Shown here: positions 12,246-24,400 of the stretch, one piece after another | Layout: the number at the start of each line of letters is the position of its first letter | How positions within the stretch are numbered: position 1 is the stretch's first letter | NCBI RefSeq assembly: GCF_004337985.1 | Contig: NC_043741.1 | Location: forward strand, 5,605,445 to 5,669,444 | Direction of reading: 5' to 3' | Origin: Pyricularia pennisetigena | Taxonomy: Eukaryota > Ascomycota > Sordariomycetes > Magnaporthales > Pyriculariaceae | DNA: 64,000 nucleotides | Made by a program: the position numbers and the translations under genes | Notes under the pieces: model-generated | Told to the model about the DNA's origin: nothing | The model's input: only the letters and a program-made list of their open reading frames with translations | Database searches by the model: none

Positions 12246-13754
12246 CCCGTATCTCCATGATCTTCCATGGTGCCTGTCAACGGCGCCACCGGGCTACTGG
12301 CCGAATGTACCGCTTACGGAAAGGCAAATCAGGAAAACAAATATGAAGGACATGCGGAAGGAGTTGCACTGTTCAGTGATAATGGAAGCGGCGGTTTGAA
12401 TGCGCAAAGACGTGTGTTAACCTAGCTACATGAGGTACCTGTCTTGGGCTTTCTTGTCAGGAGAAATGTTGTAATAAATTCAGCTGCCTGGTAGCTGCCG
12501 TCCCTTGTATACCATCAAATCATAGAGACCGCAGTGAATGGCATGATATGACACCTATTTTCGATCAAGATCTGAGGCTAGACAGGAGGTGGATCGATCT
12601 TTGTTAAGTAGACATTTTAGGGACAAGAAAAAAAAAATCAGTGACTTTGAATTTTGGGAAATGGTGGTTGCATATGATGCCGAGTTGATCTTCGAGGGTC
12701 TGAAGACCAGGCTGCCTGGCCATCATCTGGACGCCCTGCTTTATTTGCGCTAGCAACACACACACTCCTTCCCGTGGAATCCAAAGTCGTTCAGTAGCTT
12801 TGGTGGCTTTTCGTCGCCGACACGAGGCCCGCAAAACGGTTCGGCATATCGCATAACGCCATCAAGACGGGTGGTTCTCGGTGAAGTCAGCGCAGGGGAG
12901 ACAAGTACAATGCTTCCGCGACCTCCCACTCCTTACATGCATGGGTGTGCCATGTTTTGAAGGACGCAAAAGCTTTATCAATAGATGGAACAGGGAGGCG
13001 ACATGATGCACTCTCGAGTAGCGCTACCCCTATGTTGCTTGGTATGATCATTTTGATCAAGGCGTGCCGGTTCTGCGACGTATGAATGGCTCCGTTTGTT
13101 TTTAGTGCAAGTGGTGATAGTGTTCGTTTGTATTGGGCGGGGTATGCCAAGTCCAAGATCAGCAAACAAACATCGGGCCTTCTTATTCTGAACTAAAACA
13201 GAGTCAGGTTGCGGCTCCCATGCTCAGTCACTTGAAGCGGTGGATTTTTTGAGGGAAAAGGGCAACAATCAACTACAGGTCAAAGCTTGTCCAGAGTTGT
13301 TGCTTGGCGATTTGCGCCTATAACTAGCTGCTCGTTGCAACGTTTCACTTGCTGAGTTGACCTTGCAGAAAGTGGGTTCTGTTATCTACAGTACAGTACC
13401 AGCTGTACTCGGTATACTGACAAGGGGCCCCTAATGTAACCGACTTGTTGCTGCGAGATTTGCGTAGAAGAGGGGGAATTCAACAGGGGATATCAAGCGA
13501 ACCAAAAAAGAGCCATTGACGTCGCGTCGCAAGCGCTTCCGAGCAAGTAACAACAAAACAATGTGGGGGAACAACAAGGTAGCAACAATAGGATCGCAGT
13601 TATGTGGTATCCGAGGTCGACAGGGGCACAGTGGGCATAGTGGGCATAGTCTGGCAACTATATTGATGCTGCTTCTCCCCGATGTGTCGAATGAAAAATT
13701 CCCAGTCCTTGTGTGCGCCAACTAGGCAAGGAAGGCCCAGCAAATCTCCCTTCC
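12246..13754. other. intergenic, 1.5 kb, nothing firm
   Basis: Between the amine-oxidase relic and the GH20 gene. Short minus-strand frames at 12604-12834 and 12887-13165 could not be matched to anything. At 13622-13650 a GTGGGCATA unit is repeated. A frame extending upstream of the GH20 start to 13713 is probably not used, because the signal peptide begins at 13755. Confidence 0.5.
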
Positions 13755-16130
13755 ATGATGCGCTCGCTTGTTGCTTTCACCCTGGCACTGGTCACGGTCA
13801 AATCCGCCATTGCTTTCCCAGGCATCCCGACTACGTCCTTCACGCAGAATGGCGATGGAGTATTGGACCTGACGGGACTCAAGGCAATTGTGGTCGACGA
13901 GCTGCATGCCGACTCCAGAGACACCAGGGGTTCGACCCTGATCCCACCGACTCTCGAGGAGTTTGCCAAAACCTTCGCTTCTGATGTCAAGTCCGTGTTT
14001 GGTCACGAAGTTTCCGTGACACGTGGTCCCGATGCTACTCCTGGCACCATCTTCTTGACGCTGGGAGAGGCTGGGGACTATCTTGACGTCGCCGGTCGGG
14101 AGACCTCGGAAGGCTATACTTTGGAAACGGCCAACGAGGGCGTCACCATAACAGGTGCAAGCCCTCTGGGCGTCTGGTGGGGAACCCGGACTCTGGTTCA
14201 GCAAGCCCTACTCGGTCAAGGGTCTCTGCCCATTGGGCATGCCATTGACAGTCCCGGCTGGAACAGCCGAGGCATGATGGTAAGCCGATTTCCCAAGAAA
14301 CAAGGCTAGCCACAACTGACAATCCCATCCAGATTGATGCTGCAAGACACTATTATCCTGCAGAGTTCCTCATCGAGATGTGCTCCTACATGTCGTTTTT
14401 CAAACAAAACACATTCCAGCTGCATCTGTCTGATAACCTCTGGAACAACGCGCGCATATATACCTATGAGCGCCAGATGGAGCTGTATGCTGCATTCAGA
14501 CTGGACTCGGACGATCCAGCTGTGGCCGGCCTTAACAAGCGCCAAAACGAGTCGTACACACGCGAGGTCTTTGATGAAATCCAGACCAAGTGCGCAGCAA
14601 GGGGCGTCACCATCCTACCGGAGATCGAGACACCAGGTCATGCGCTCGTCATCTCGCAGTGGAAGCCCGAGATAGGCATGACTTCCGACTACAGCCTGCT
14701 AAACATTTCGCATCCGGATACGATCCCGACTGTCAAGGAGATCTGGCGAGTGTTCCTGCCCTGGTTCCAGAGCAAGGTTGTTTCCATCGGCGCGGACGAG
14801 TACAGGGACGAGTCGCTTGAATCATCGTAAGTTTCCATTGCTCCCGCCTAGGCTTTGCTTCGCATGCCTGTTATACTCACCCAAAATAGTGCTCTGGCCG
14901 AGGAATACACTCGCTTCGTCAACGAGATGAACGAATTCATTATGAGCACGTCTGGGAAAAAAGTCCGCGTCTGGGGAACATTTCCTCCGCGCAAGGGTGG
15001 ACACGGTAAGCATGTGACCGCTGCAGCAGCTGAACTGAACTTCAAACCTTCTCAATGTGCTGAGTTAACTAGCTGATCCAAGCTAACATCCTGTTCTGTC
15101 AGTCGATACGAGCGTGTCTGTACAGCATTGGGCGCCCTGGGAAGCCGAACCTGTCTTGGACTGGCTTCCCAATGGTTACAGTGTGATGAACTCGGGGGAT
15201 CGTGTCTACATCGTGGGCAAGTGGTCTGAGCCATACCCTCAGGAGCTCAACCAAAGCTTCATCTTTCATGGTGCACCAGGCGGCGGTGCCTTTGCGCCCA
15301 ACATATTCGACCCAAACAATGCAACATTAAACGTGCCGCGAAACGAATCCAAGATCGAGGGACACATTGCGCCGTTGTGGAATGATTATGGACCCAACTC
15401 TACGACGGTTCTCGAGACATACTGGTCGTGGAGAAAGGGTCTGCCCGCACTCGCGGACAAGCAATGGGGCGGCGAGCTGACGGAAACCGAGTATCCTGCA
15501 CTGTTCGCAGCGTTGCAACCCCATGTTCCGGACCAGAACCTTGAGCGCAAGATTCCGTCCCAAGGTCCGACCATCCTCGAGTACAACTTCGCCAGTGGCC
15601 AAGCGGACCAAGGCAGTCAGATCCAGGACCTATCTGGAAACAACTATCATGCGACTACCACATGCACCAACAGCAACGAGGGCATCCTGCTCGACCCGTC
15701 ATGCAGTGTCAAGACGCCGCTGTCATCCAAGGGGCGCAACTATACGCTCTCCTTCTCGATCAAGCCGACATCGGATGCAAAGGGCCCCATCTTCACGGGA
15801 CCCGATAGCGCACTGTGGTACGGCAACGGCACCGTCGACCGCGTCATGATGTTCTCGGGCGAGAGCGTCTACGCGCTGAACTACACGTTCCCTGTCGGGG
15901 AATGGGTTGATGCGAAGCTCATCGGTAGCGGCGACAGAACGTACCTGGACGTGAGCGCAAGCAGCGGAGGAACCACCTCGCCGACGGGGCCGATGGAGTT
16001 CCTGACGATCATTGGGTGGAACGGTGAGAGGTTTGTGTGGGAGAAGATGGCTTTCGAAGCCCCACTGGCCACCATTGGAGGTGGCGGTTTTGAGGGGGTA
16101 GTCAGCCGAATGAAGCTGGTGGACAATTGA
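13755..16130 (+). CDS. secreted beta-N-acetylhexosaminidase, GH20
   Basis: Hydrolyses terminal GlcNAc/GalNAc, in fungi mainly chitin oligomers or glycans, outside the cell. Deduced exons: 13755-14279, 14333-14826, 14890-15005, 15103-16130, giving 720 residues. The start at 13755 gives a classic signal peptide (MMRSLVAFTLALVTVKSAIA). A GH20b-like alpha/beta domain follows, with the signature GVTITGASPLGVWWGTRTL. The catalytic TIM barrel follows with NSRGMMIDAARHYYP, QLHLSDN and the catalytic Asp330-Glu331 pair in IGADEYRDE. After about residue 560 comes a beta-rich domain resembling a concanavalin/LamG fold (ILEYNFASG...LSGNNYHA). Multiple N-X-S/T sites fit a secreted glycoprotein. All junctions keep frame with GT/AG. 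Confidence 0.88.
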
Positions 16131-17089
16131 GGTTTTCAAGGTGGTTGGATGGGGGGTTAGGAGACAAGCCTGTAGCTAGCGTCGAATAAGGCTCAGAATT
16201 AGTTGTTAGCCTAACCTATGATACCTGACCATCTTGCGAGTGGGAACTAGACTAGACTCGACTAGAGATGGCACGTGAAAACTGTGCGGTGTTGTGCATG
16301 ACATCCATGTACTTACTGTGCTAGGTTCTAGTTCTGGCAACCTTGTCCTCCGTAGCTTGGTGCGGCGCCAAGGGCCTCCCTTCCGTTCTTGCTTTTAGTG
16401 GGGTTTGGTATCTCCTCAAGGTAGTGGCAGCCGTGAGATAAACCAGCCAGGTAGCTAGCAGCGCCAACCACCTTCACCCACCACCTACGGAGTGGAGTAA
16501 GTTGATGGTACTGTAGAATTTACTTGGGTAGGGGGAAAAAAAAAAAGAGCTTGGACCACCCCTCCATCGTTCGGCAGCATTCATTTGTGCGTCGCTCCAC
16601 GAGCCGCTTTCATCATTCCTTCGCCGCCCCTTCCGTCGGCTTTCTGCTCTGCACCCAAAGGCCAACAACTACTTGTTGCTCAACAGAAACCCACACGTCC
16701 TCTCGCCACAAACGTCTTCCAGGTTTCGAGGACACATATACTCAGAAATCAGCCATTAAACGGTACGGCGGCGAGCCTATTTGGTGGAACTTTACACTTC
16801 CCCCTCCGAGACCCCGACTCGGTTGTGCATGAACTAATTAGCCCTGTGTTTACGTCAACAGGAAGAAACCTGGCCAATCTTTTCCTCCACTCGACGTCAC
16901 CACCGCTTCTCCCGCGTGCGCGCATCTTAGCAGAAGGCCCCCCTCCTCGCGACAGCCTCAATCTTCACGGGCAGCTTGACGAGCGATTTGCTTTTTGTTG
17001 TTTTTTCCCCCTCCGGTAAATCATATACAAGCCGTTTAAGCTTGAACAATCAGCTCCACTAAGCCGTTTGCACGCACACAACCGTCAAA
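16131..17089. other. intergenic, promoter side of ERV14
   Basis: Contains a small CTAGACTAGACTCGACTAG repeat at 16249-16266 and a pyrimidine-rich leader before ERV14 (about 16900-17060). Overlapping frames at 16474-17019 show no domain. Confidence 0.5.
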
Positions 17090-17736
17090 ATGTCTGGGGA
17101 AGCGTGGTTATACCTCTTCGCGGTACTGGTAAATGCCGTCAACCTGTTCCTGCAGGTCTTTTTCACCATCATGTACAGCGACCTGGAATGGTATGTGAGC
17201 TCCTTTGTTTGTTGCTGGCCGACTTTTTGCGCCGTTGTCTTGTACCGATCGCGCGCATATATCGCGCATATCGCGTCAGGGGTCTTGCATCAAAGATGGG
17301 ATTCACCTTGCTAACCGTTGCCTGTGATGCATATAGCGACTACATCAACCCTATCGATCTCTGCAACCGCCTCAACACCTACATCATCCCCGAAGCCGCC
17401 GTACATGGATTCCTGACGTTTATCTTCCTGATCAACGGATACTGGCTGCCACTCATCCTTAACCTGCCCCTTCTCGGATGGAACATCAAGAAGTAGGTTT
17501 CATTCTAGATGATGCAAGGCCGTCGTCCATTGCGCCTTGGCAAACAGTTTGATGCTGACGCTATCTCGTGTCACAGGATCGTTGATAACGCGCATCTGTT
17601 GGATGCTACCGAGATCTTCAGGAAGCTCAACGTGCACAAGAAGGAGTCGTTCATCAAGCTCGGCTTCCACTTGATCATGTTCTTCTTCTACCTTTACAGC
17701 ATGATTGTCGCTCTCATCAAGGACGAGTCACACTAG
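17090..17736 (+). CDS. ERV14: ER-derived vesicle protein Erv14/cornichon
   Basis: COPII cargo receptor cycling between ER and Golgi, needed for export of transmembrane cargo. Deduced exons: 17090-17190, 17337-17492, 17577-17736, giving 138 residues, the usual Erv14 length. Three cornichon TM segments are visible: residues 5-27, the central [24 protein letters not shown], and the C-terminal [23 protein letters not shown]. The family signature [17 protein letters not shown] spans the first junction. Introns of 146 bp and 84 bp have GTATGT and GTAGGT donors. The frame stops at TAG (17734-17736) and remains open for a further 90 codons after it; see the separate entry. Confidence 0.95.
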
Positions 17737-18009
17737 AGTGTCACCGCCCTCGCCTGTGCGGAGTTCTTGTCCATCGCGATGTTCTGCGGCACCATTGTGC
17801 TCTTGGACCTCCTGATAGGATCACCACTCCATCGTGCGTTCCTGGACCTCGCGCTTCGTGTGCAGCTTATGCCAGGGTATCATCTAGATCCTCTTGAGGC
17901 TCGCATCGCCGAAATAGAAACAAGGCGCAGATGGGAGGAAATGTGGAAAACCGACGGGATCTCGATCCGGAACGTACGGCGCAGGAGCGTTTATCCGGTT
18001 AACCCATGA
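17737..18009 (+). other. in-frame open extension after the ERV14 TAG
   Basis: Directly after the ERV14 stop codon the same frame continues for 90 sense codons to a TGA at 18007-18009. Its first part is hydrophobic (ALACAEFLSIAMFCGTIVLLDLL), like a membrane segment. It is followed by a charged amphipathic part (LEARIAEIETRRRWEEMW) and a basic tail. Codons in the first third are strongly C/G-ending. It has no ATG until residue 15. It could be read-through sequence, a degenerate former exon, or chance. Confidence 0.35.
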
Positions 18010-18423
18010 ACATGGTTTGCGATGAGGGCAAGAGGGAAGTGATGTTGATGAAGCCTTTTTCTGAATGAGATTCGGGGCTGGCGTTATATGGAGGAAGAGA
18101 GGCACTTTTGACACGTTTTTATACCAAACGCTGCCAGGAGTGTTTTGGGTTTCCTTGTCGAGGCCCGGGACATGGATGGTTACGATATGGCTTATCCTTG
18201 GGTGGCGATACCTGGTTTATTGGTGCAAGAGGTGTTCGGCATGATATTTCTCATAAATAGTAATGAACAGCCTCAGCGATTTGGCTAATGCCCTTGGACG
18301 AGTGCGCATTGTGGGGTGCACGTGCCTCATCTTTTTTGACAGACCTTGGAAGATGCTCAACTTTGGAGAATTGAGGAAGGGAATAAGAATACAGTGGTTG
18401 CCGGTAAATAAACATTGTTTTTT

Positions 18424-18546
18424 NNNNNNNNNNNNNNNNNNNNNNNNNNNNNNNNNNNNNNNNNNNNNNNNNNNNNNNNNNNNNNNNNNNNNNNNNNNNN
18501 NNNNNNNNNNNNNNNNNNNNNNNNNNNNNNNNNNNNNNNNNNNNNN
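18424..18546. other. assembly gap (123 N)
   Basis: Run of N bounded by T on the left and an A-run on the right. It lies in the intergenic region between ERV14 and PRP17, so no gene is visibly interrupted. Confidence 0.98.
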
Positions 18547-18956
18547 AAAAAAAAAAAAAAAATACTCCAAAATCCTATGACTGTGCTGTAAATCCATCAT
18601 AAAGCCATTCCATTCATACCTATCCCATCTACAACGTGATGCATGCCGGCCGGCAGTAGAGTGGGTCCCCACTTCTAAGACCCAGTTTTTCCAATCGCGG
18701 CTTCAGTGATAGGTTGCTAGGTAGTCGAACGTCGGCGACAGAAACACTTTCTACTTTCTACGAAAGATATTCAACTCTACTATTCTTCGCCTTTCCACGC
18801 AATCCAAAAGCCATAGACCGCCTTGGTTATCATCACCCCTTCCGGAGCTGTCTGGGTATGACGTGAGACCTTTTCGAATCAAAAACGCACTCCCAAAACC
18901 ACCCCCAACCGCCGAATCGCAAAAGGCACCCGTAGAAAAAAAAAAAAAACAAAACC

Positions 18957-20665
18957 ATGTCCGGCTTCGGGGAGTACGCCCCCAACATGGTGCCCACGGA
19001 CGCGCTCGTGGTGCGCGACCAGGCCGAGCCGGCCCACGAGCTGGTCCAGTACACGGGCGAGGACCTGGCGCGGCCCACGTTTGGGCCGTCGAACCCGTTC
19101 CGCGACGACTCGTCGGCGGCGTCCTCGTCGCAAAAGCGCAAAAACGTGCTCACGGGCTTCGCTGAGGAGACCTTTGTGTCGGAGCACACGTTCCGCAGCA
19201 AGCACCGGGCGGTGGAGCGGCGCGGCGGTCCCGAGCGCGAGTTTCAGTCCGGGGCCGAGGTCAAGGCCGAGGCGGCGAGGATACGCAAGACGCGCGAGGG
19301 CAAGGGCAGCGCGCTCGTCGCCGAGGGAGACGGCGAGTACAAGGGCCCCTGGGCGTCGTACAAGTCTAGACAGGGCCGCGGGGTCGAGGTTGGGCTTGAG
19401 GGTGGCGAGGAGCTGGCGAGCGACGAGGAGTACGAGATTGTCGAGGTCGAGGACGACGAGGATGAGGATGTCGTGGAGAGCGGCGCGGTCGTCCAGCCGC
19501 CGGCGGAGGCGTTGGCGAGGCGGCAGCAGGTCGAGGATCTCGGCGACGAGACGACGACTTTCCACGGCTCAGAACTCTACGACTACCAGGGGAGGACTTA
19601 TATGCACGTAAGTTTGTTCCGCATCTGTGACGTGTGGCCAAAACGCCGCTTGCGCTGCTTCACTACTGACACACTTGTTTCCCTCGACAGGTTCCTCAAG
19701 ACTTGGATATCGATCTACGGAAAGAGCCAGGGAGCACAACAAATTACATACCCAAGAAAATGGTGCACCAATGGAAGCACCACACAAAAGCCATCACCTC
19801 ACTCAACTTCTTCCCCAACTCGGGCCACCTCCTACTATCCGGCAGTGCAGATTCGACCGTCAAGATATGGGACGTGTACCACCAACGAGAGCTGCTGCGG
19901 ACGTACTCTGGACACAGCAAATCTCTATCAGACACCACATTCAACACGAACGGCGACAAGTTCCTATCAGCTTCTTTCGACCGCATGATGAAACTCTGGG
20001 ACACGGAGACGGGCAAGTGTATCGCCAAGTTCACGACGGGCAAGACGCCGCACGTTGTGCGCTTCAACCCGACGTCAGAGCTCGGGCACGAGTTCCTCGC
20101 CGGCATGTCGGACAACAAAATTGTGCAGTTCGACACGCGGGCCGGCAACGAGACGGTGCAGGAGTACGACCACCACCTGGGGCCCGTCAACACCATCACC
20201 TTTTGCGACGAGGGCCGGCGCTTCATGACGACGTCGGACGACCGCACGCTCCGCGCCTGGGAGTACGGCTTCGGCGTCCCTATAAAGTATATTGCCGAGC
20301 CGTACCTGTTCGCCATGACGCGCGCCGCCACCCACCCGTCGGGCAAGTACGTCGCCTACCAGAGCTCCGACAACCAGATCGTCGTCTACTCGAGCAACGA
20401 TAAGTTCCGCCAGAACCGCAAGAAGAGCTACCGCGGCCACAACAACGCCGGCAGCGCCATAGACATCGACATCAGCGCCGACGGTCAGTTCCTGGCCAGC
20501 GGAGACACGGGCGGATACGTTGTCTTTTGGGACTGGAAGAGCTGCAAGATGTTCCACAAGATTCAGGCCGAGGATGGCCAGGTCAGCTGCGTCAAGTGGC
20601 ATCCTCAGGAGAGCAGCAAGGTCGTCACGGGAGGCGCCTCGGGTATTATAAAATTCTGGGACTGA
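18957..20665 (+). CDS. PRP17: pre-mRNA-splicing factor Prp17/Cdc40, WD40
   Basis: Spliceosomal WD40 protein acting at the second catalytic step. Deduced exons: 18957-19607 and 19691-20665, giving 541 residues. The N-terminal third is polar, with the conserved Prp17 stretches FGPSNPF, KRKNVLTGFAEETFVSEHTF and GPWASYKSR, then an acidic Glu/Asp block. After FHGSELYDYQGRTYMHVPQDLD (across the intron) come PKKMVHQWKHHTKAITSLNFFP and a seven-bladed WD40 propeller. The repeats end in SADSTVKIWD, SFDRMMKLWD, SDNKIVQFD, SDDRTLRAWE and, at the C-terminus, GGASGIIKFWD. The 83 bp intron has GTAAGT and CGACAG ends. Confidence 0.95.
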
Positions 20666-21503
20666 TGGGCAATGGTAAAATGGCTCAAGGACTTGTTTTC
20701 TTTTGCGGCCAAAAATATTTAGCCTGTCGGCTTTAATAAGAAATGAAAGAATCAAGAAAGAGTGTGCCTTGACCTGACTGTGACTGTTTTTTTTTTTTTT
20801 TTTTTTTTCCAGCTCGGGAAGAGTACTTTTAACACCCCCCTTTTCAAAGACTGGTTTGTACGCGGCGGTGATTGCGAGGTCGGGTGACGGAACGAAACCA
20901 TTAGGCTTTAGACAGTTGAGGCACCAAAATCATGTCTTTTGGGTGCTTCCCTCACAATGACCATGTTCACAACCAGACAGTATTTATCGCGACTCGACAT
21001 CTCGGCTTTGCGACTTTAAAGCTCAAAAAGCGCACCACAATCTTGAGAACAAGACACAGGTTCCAAAAAAGGGGACTTGAGTTGGTGTCCCATGTGAGCG
21101 ACATTAAATTGTTGATATCAAGAGGCATGCTCATTAAGCCTGGGCGGCTTGGAGCCAGGGTATTGTACAGGAAAGAATAGACCAAAAATGAAATACCATG
21201 AATTAATAATAACAAAGGAAACAATGCAAATGAGAAGAGATAAAAAAAAAAAAAAGATAAAAGAAGAGAAGAAAAGAAAATCACGCTGGCTAGAATATGC
21301 AAGCCCACCCGAATGCTTTCGACAACCCCCTCGTCTAGTCGCGTAAACTCGCTTCCATTATGTGTGGCCCTGGCGAGCCATGCTGGGGTCATATTTCATA
21401 TACAAGACATTATGTACAAACATTGTGGGAGTGTGAAAAAGTGGCGTGAGAGAATCACTGAGAATGTCGGTCGAATAGCGCCTATAAAGGAGCTCAGTCG
21501 TGA
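20666..21503. other. intergenic between convergent genes
   Basis: 3' flanks of PRP17 and the 14-3-3-like gene. Contains a T-run of about 20 bases at 20789-20808 and an A-run at 21242-21254. No gene is seen. Confidence 0.5.
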
Positions 21504-22595
21504 TCATATGAAGCCCGGAGGAATGCCGGCGTTTTGCGGAGGTATTGGGGCCGCTGAGGTGGCTGGCGGGATCGGGGGTGGTTTCGACGCCTGTGCGGTA
21601 CGTAGCGGGGCCGGCATAGTGAAGGATGAAGCCTGCCCCGAGGCTTCGGAGTCCTGTGAGGCTTGGTGTTTATGTGACGCAAAAGTATCGTCCGGCATTT
21701 TGTTGGATCCCTGGTTTGGACTCGACAAGGCGTCCTTGGACGATGATAAACCACGCTTCATCATACGTCCCAGTACCGTCACAAGTTCGCAAGCGTCATT
21801 AAACATATCGTTATCGATGCCCTCTGATGCTTCGTACACCTCAGTAATGGTGTCCTTGGCGAGCTTTCGGCTGCCCGGTCCGTCGTGCATGCATTCGTAC
21901 AAAAATGCGGCGTACTCGGTCTTGACTGATAGCCGTAACGAGTGTGATCCCCATAGCAGCTCCTCCGCCATCGACACTGCCTGCTTAAAGTAGGTGTGTG
22001 CCACGGGCAGAAAGTTACCAGCTGGAAGGAGAAAAGATGCCGGTGCTTCAGGCGCAAACCCGGGTGGTGGACGCACTGTCCCACCTACGGGGTCTCCTTC
22101 TACTTCGTGGTTTGATTGCCCAGATATCCTCTCGCCAACATTAAAGCTATAGTCATTACTCGCTGGGCCCTTGCCTTTGTCGAGCCGATGCTGCTCGTTG
22201 GATAGACTTTTGATCTCGGGCGAGGCGGCGCTCATAGTTGATACCGGAGGCTGGTTGTGGAAGAGAACAAAGATGTGGTAAAAAGAAGCCCGCAGCTTGT
22301 ACGCAAGCACCTTCAGCTCGACGTAATGGCCCACCAATGGCAGGACGTACTGTTCCAACATGACCAGCCCTTGATTTGACAGCCATATTATATGAAAGTA
22401 GAGATCCAGTGAAGGCGTCTCTGTCCCTCGAGAGGTTTCAAGTCGTCTTTGCTTCCGGGCCTTTACCAGCTGCTGAGAAAGACTTATGGAAAGACCTAAA
22501 ATCTTGAAGAGCATCGATGCCAGGAGGGGATTCTCAGGCTCGACTGTCTTGGCAAATTTGCCGAGGAACTTTTGATCCACTTCGGAAGACGCCAT
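21504..22595 (-). CDS. divergent 14-3-3-like protein
   Basis: Single exon, 363 residues. The first about 110 residues are all-helical, with VDQKFLGKFAKTVEPENP, then KVLAYKLRASFYHIFVLFHNQPP. A polar, probably disordered insert of about 55 residues follows. A second helical part has VAHTYFKQAVSMAEELLWGSHSLRLSVKTEYAAF and SRKLAKDTITEVYEASEGIDNDMFNDACELV. This second part resembles helices 7-9 of 14-3-3 proteins (peptide-binding groove region). The C-terminus is a Pro-rich tail (PPPIPP, PIPPQNAGIPPGF). It is much more diverged than the canonical fungal 14-3-3 paralogues and longer than their usual about 260 residues. Whether it binds phosphopeptides cannot be told. It could instead be a helical-repeat protein only superficially alike. 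Confidence 0.65.
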   Translation of the reverse strand: MASSEVDQKFLGKFAKTVEPENPLLASMLFKILGLSISLSQQLVKARKQRRLETSRGTETPSLDLYFHIIWLSNQGLVMLEQYVLPLVGHYVELKVLAYKLRASFYHIFVLFHNQPPVSTMSAASPEIKSLSNEQHRLDKGKGPASNDYSFNVGERISGQSNHEVEGDPVGGTVRPPPGFAPEAPASFLLPAGNFLPVAHTYFKQAVSMAEELLWGSHSLRLSVKTEYAAFLYECMHDGPGSRKLAKDTITEVYEASEGIDNDMFNDACELVTVLGRMMKRGLSSSKDALSSPNQGSNKMPDDTFASHKHQASQDSEASGQASSFTMPAPLRTAQASKPPPIPPATSAAPIPPQNAGIPPGFI

Positions 22596-24380
22596 CAGGC
22601 AGGCAGGCGAGTTCTCCGCTGTGGACGATATCTATGTTTGTTCATTAGTCGCTGCGTAGCCTTCGAGCGTTTGCTGTGACAGGTCGATCACCCGGCTATC
22701 AGGAATTTCTCAATACATACCTCGATTTCCTTTCTAGACCTTTACTTTGGTCTGGAATCCCGTGAAGACGTTGAGAAATCCGGGTTGCTTTGATCTTGCG
22801 CCAGCCGATATAGTCTGGTGTGCTCTCCCGAGATGTCGAGAGGTGCCCAGCCTGCAGAGAACCAACGGCGATGCAAAAGGCCTGGGCGTTGGATGGCACA
22901 AAGGTTTCCACGGGTGTCGATAGGCTGACGGGTAGGACCACAGATTCACAAACGCCGCGAACGCCAAAGCCCGGGTCAAAATGAGCAACAGAAAATAACA
23001 GCTCCTGGACCCGAGTCATATCATAGCAGAAGGTTGCTGAGAAGTCGTCAAGAAATTATGCGGTGATTAATGGGGAAACGAACGTCTTTGACTATTTTCC
23101 GGTCCTGGTCATGCGCTGGGTTGAAATGAGCGTGATCTGAAGTTTGGCCTTGATTCACCGTACGAGGATTTCGTCAGCTCCCACTCAGACGTTCCTTTCT
23201 TGCACTACGCCAAGCAAGCAGGGCAAATCTGCCCTTATTGGTGCAACGGTGGCCAATTCGAGTTGAGAATGGAGGCCACCGGATGTGGAGAATGTGAGCC
23301 GAATTAAAAGGCCAATGGCAACTGGCCGTTCCGGGCGGCCGGGTCCTTTGGGTCCTGGGAGCTCTCAAATCGGTGACGTCCAGTGAATCTCGAGTCCCGA
23401 GGGGGTGGAGATGCAAGAGAAGGCGGCCGGTTGTTTGAGGCTCAAGTCTGGATGGAGGTGGGCGGAAGGGTGGCTGGGCTTAAGCTCGAATCAAGCATGA
23501 CGACGCAGGCAGGTATATGCAGGTCGATCCTGTTGGCCGGGATGATTTCATATATGAGCCGGCAGAGGGTGCGTCTGGAAGAACCCTCCTTGCCGATACG
23601 ATAGGCGCCAAGAGATGGAACTCCCTCCGTGGTCCTCCTTGATGCTAAAAGATGCTGCAGTATCGGCACTGGCGTTTGCTATCTTGACAACTCCCCGTTT
23701 CAGAATTCCTGTGTTGTTTGGCGACAGGACAAACAGGCACAAAAGGAAGGGCGACCAGTTGCAGCGACGAAACCGAAACCCCCAAGAAGCGGTGAAGCAG
23801 GATGACCGTCCGGGAAACCTGTTGTGGGGGCCCAGTTTTCCCCGGTCCACGGGACAAGATCTCGGGAGAAGCTGTTCGGGACCACAATGGGGGTTTTTTT
23901 TTTTTTTTTAGGAAGAACAAAAAATTTGTGACAGAATCTTGAAGCTTCCAATCCAAAAATGACGACTTAAACTGGCTCAGACTTCCAATAGATGTAAGCG
24001 TAGGTCGATGTCAACCCTGTAAAGTCGTGCTTGTCTTTGGTAAGCGCGTTTTTGGTGCGCTAAGAACAGACAGCGCCGAGTCGGCAACCGGCGCTACCTG
24101 AGCAAAAAATTAAAGAAATAAAAATTTAAAAAAGTCGAAAAATGGCGACCACGTAAACTAGCCTTCAACCAAAAGAAAGGTTACCTCGGACTTTTTGGTA
24201 AAACGGTAGAAGAATCTAGCCGTTAAACTTTTTGAGTGACACGGACGCACAAACGAAAAGAGCTGAAAATATAAATAGAAAACAAAAAAGTCAACGAGGC
24301 GCGTAAGATAAAACGAGCGTGATGCGGCCCAACAAATGATGGGAGTCGCCGCAAGTGGTAGGTATTAGGTGACTCTTTTT

Positions 24381-24400
24381 CTCTCTCTCTCTCTCTCTCT
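24381..24400. repeat. CT dinucleotide microsatellite
   Basis: Ten perfect CT units, flanked by further T- and CT-rich sequence. Confidence 0.9.

Noticed and set aside
18217..18672. Frames crossing the N gaps (18424, 25815, 33233)
   Set aside because: Translations through N have no meaning.
22699..23019. Upstream exon or separate gene before the 14-3-3-like gene
   Set aside because: 106 codons, no domain, no clear splice joining it to the next exon; the start at 22595 has family-like N-terminal sequence.
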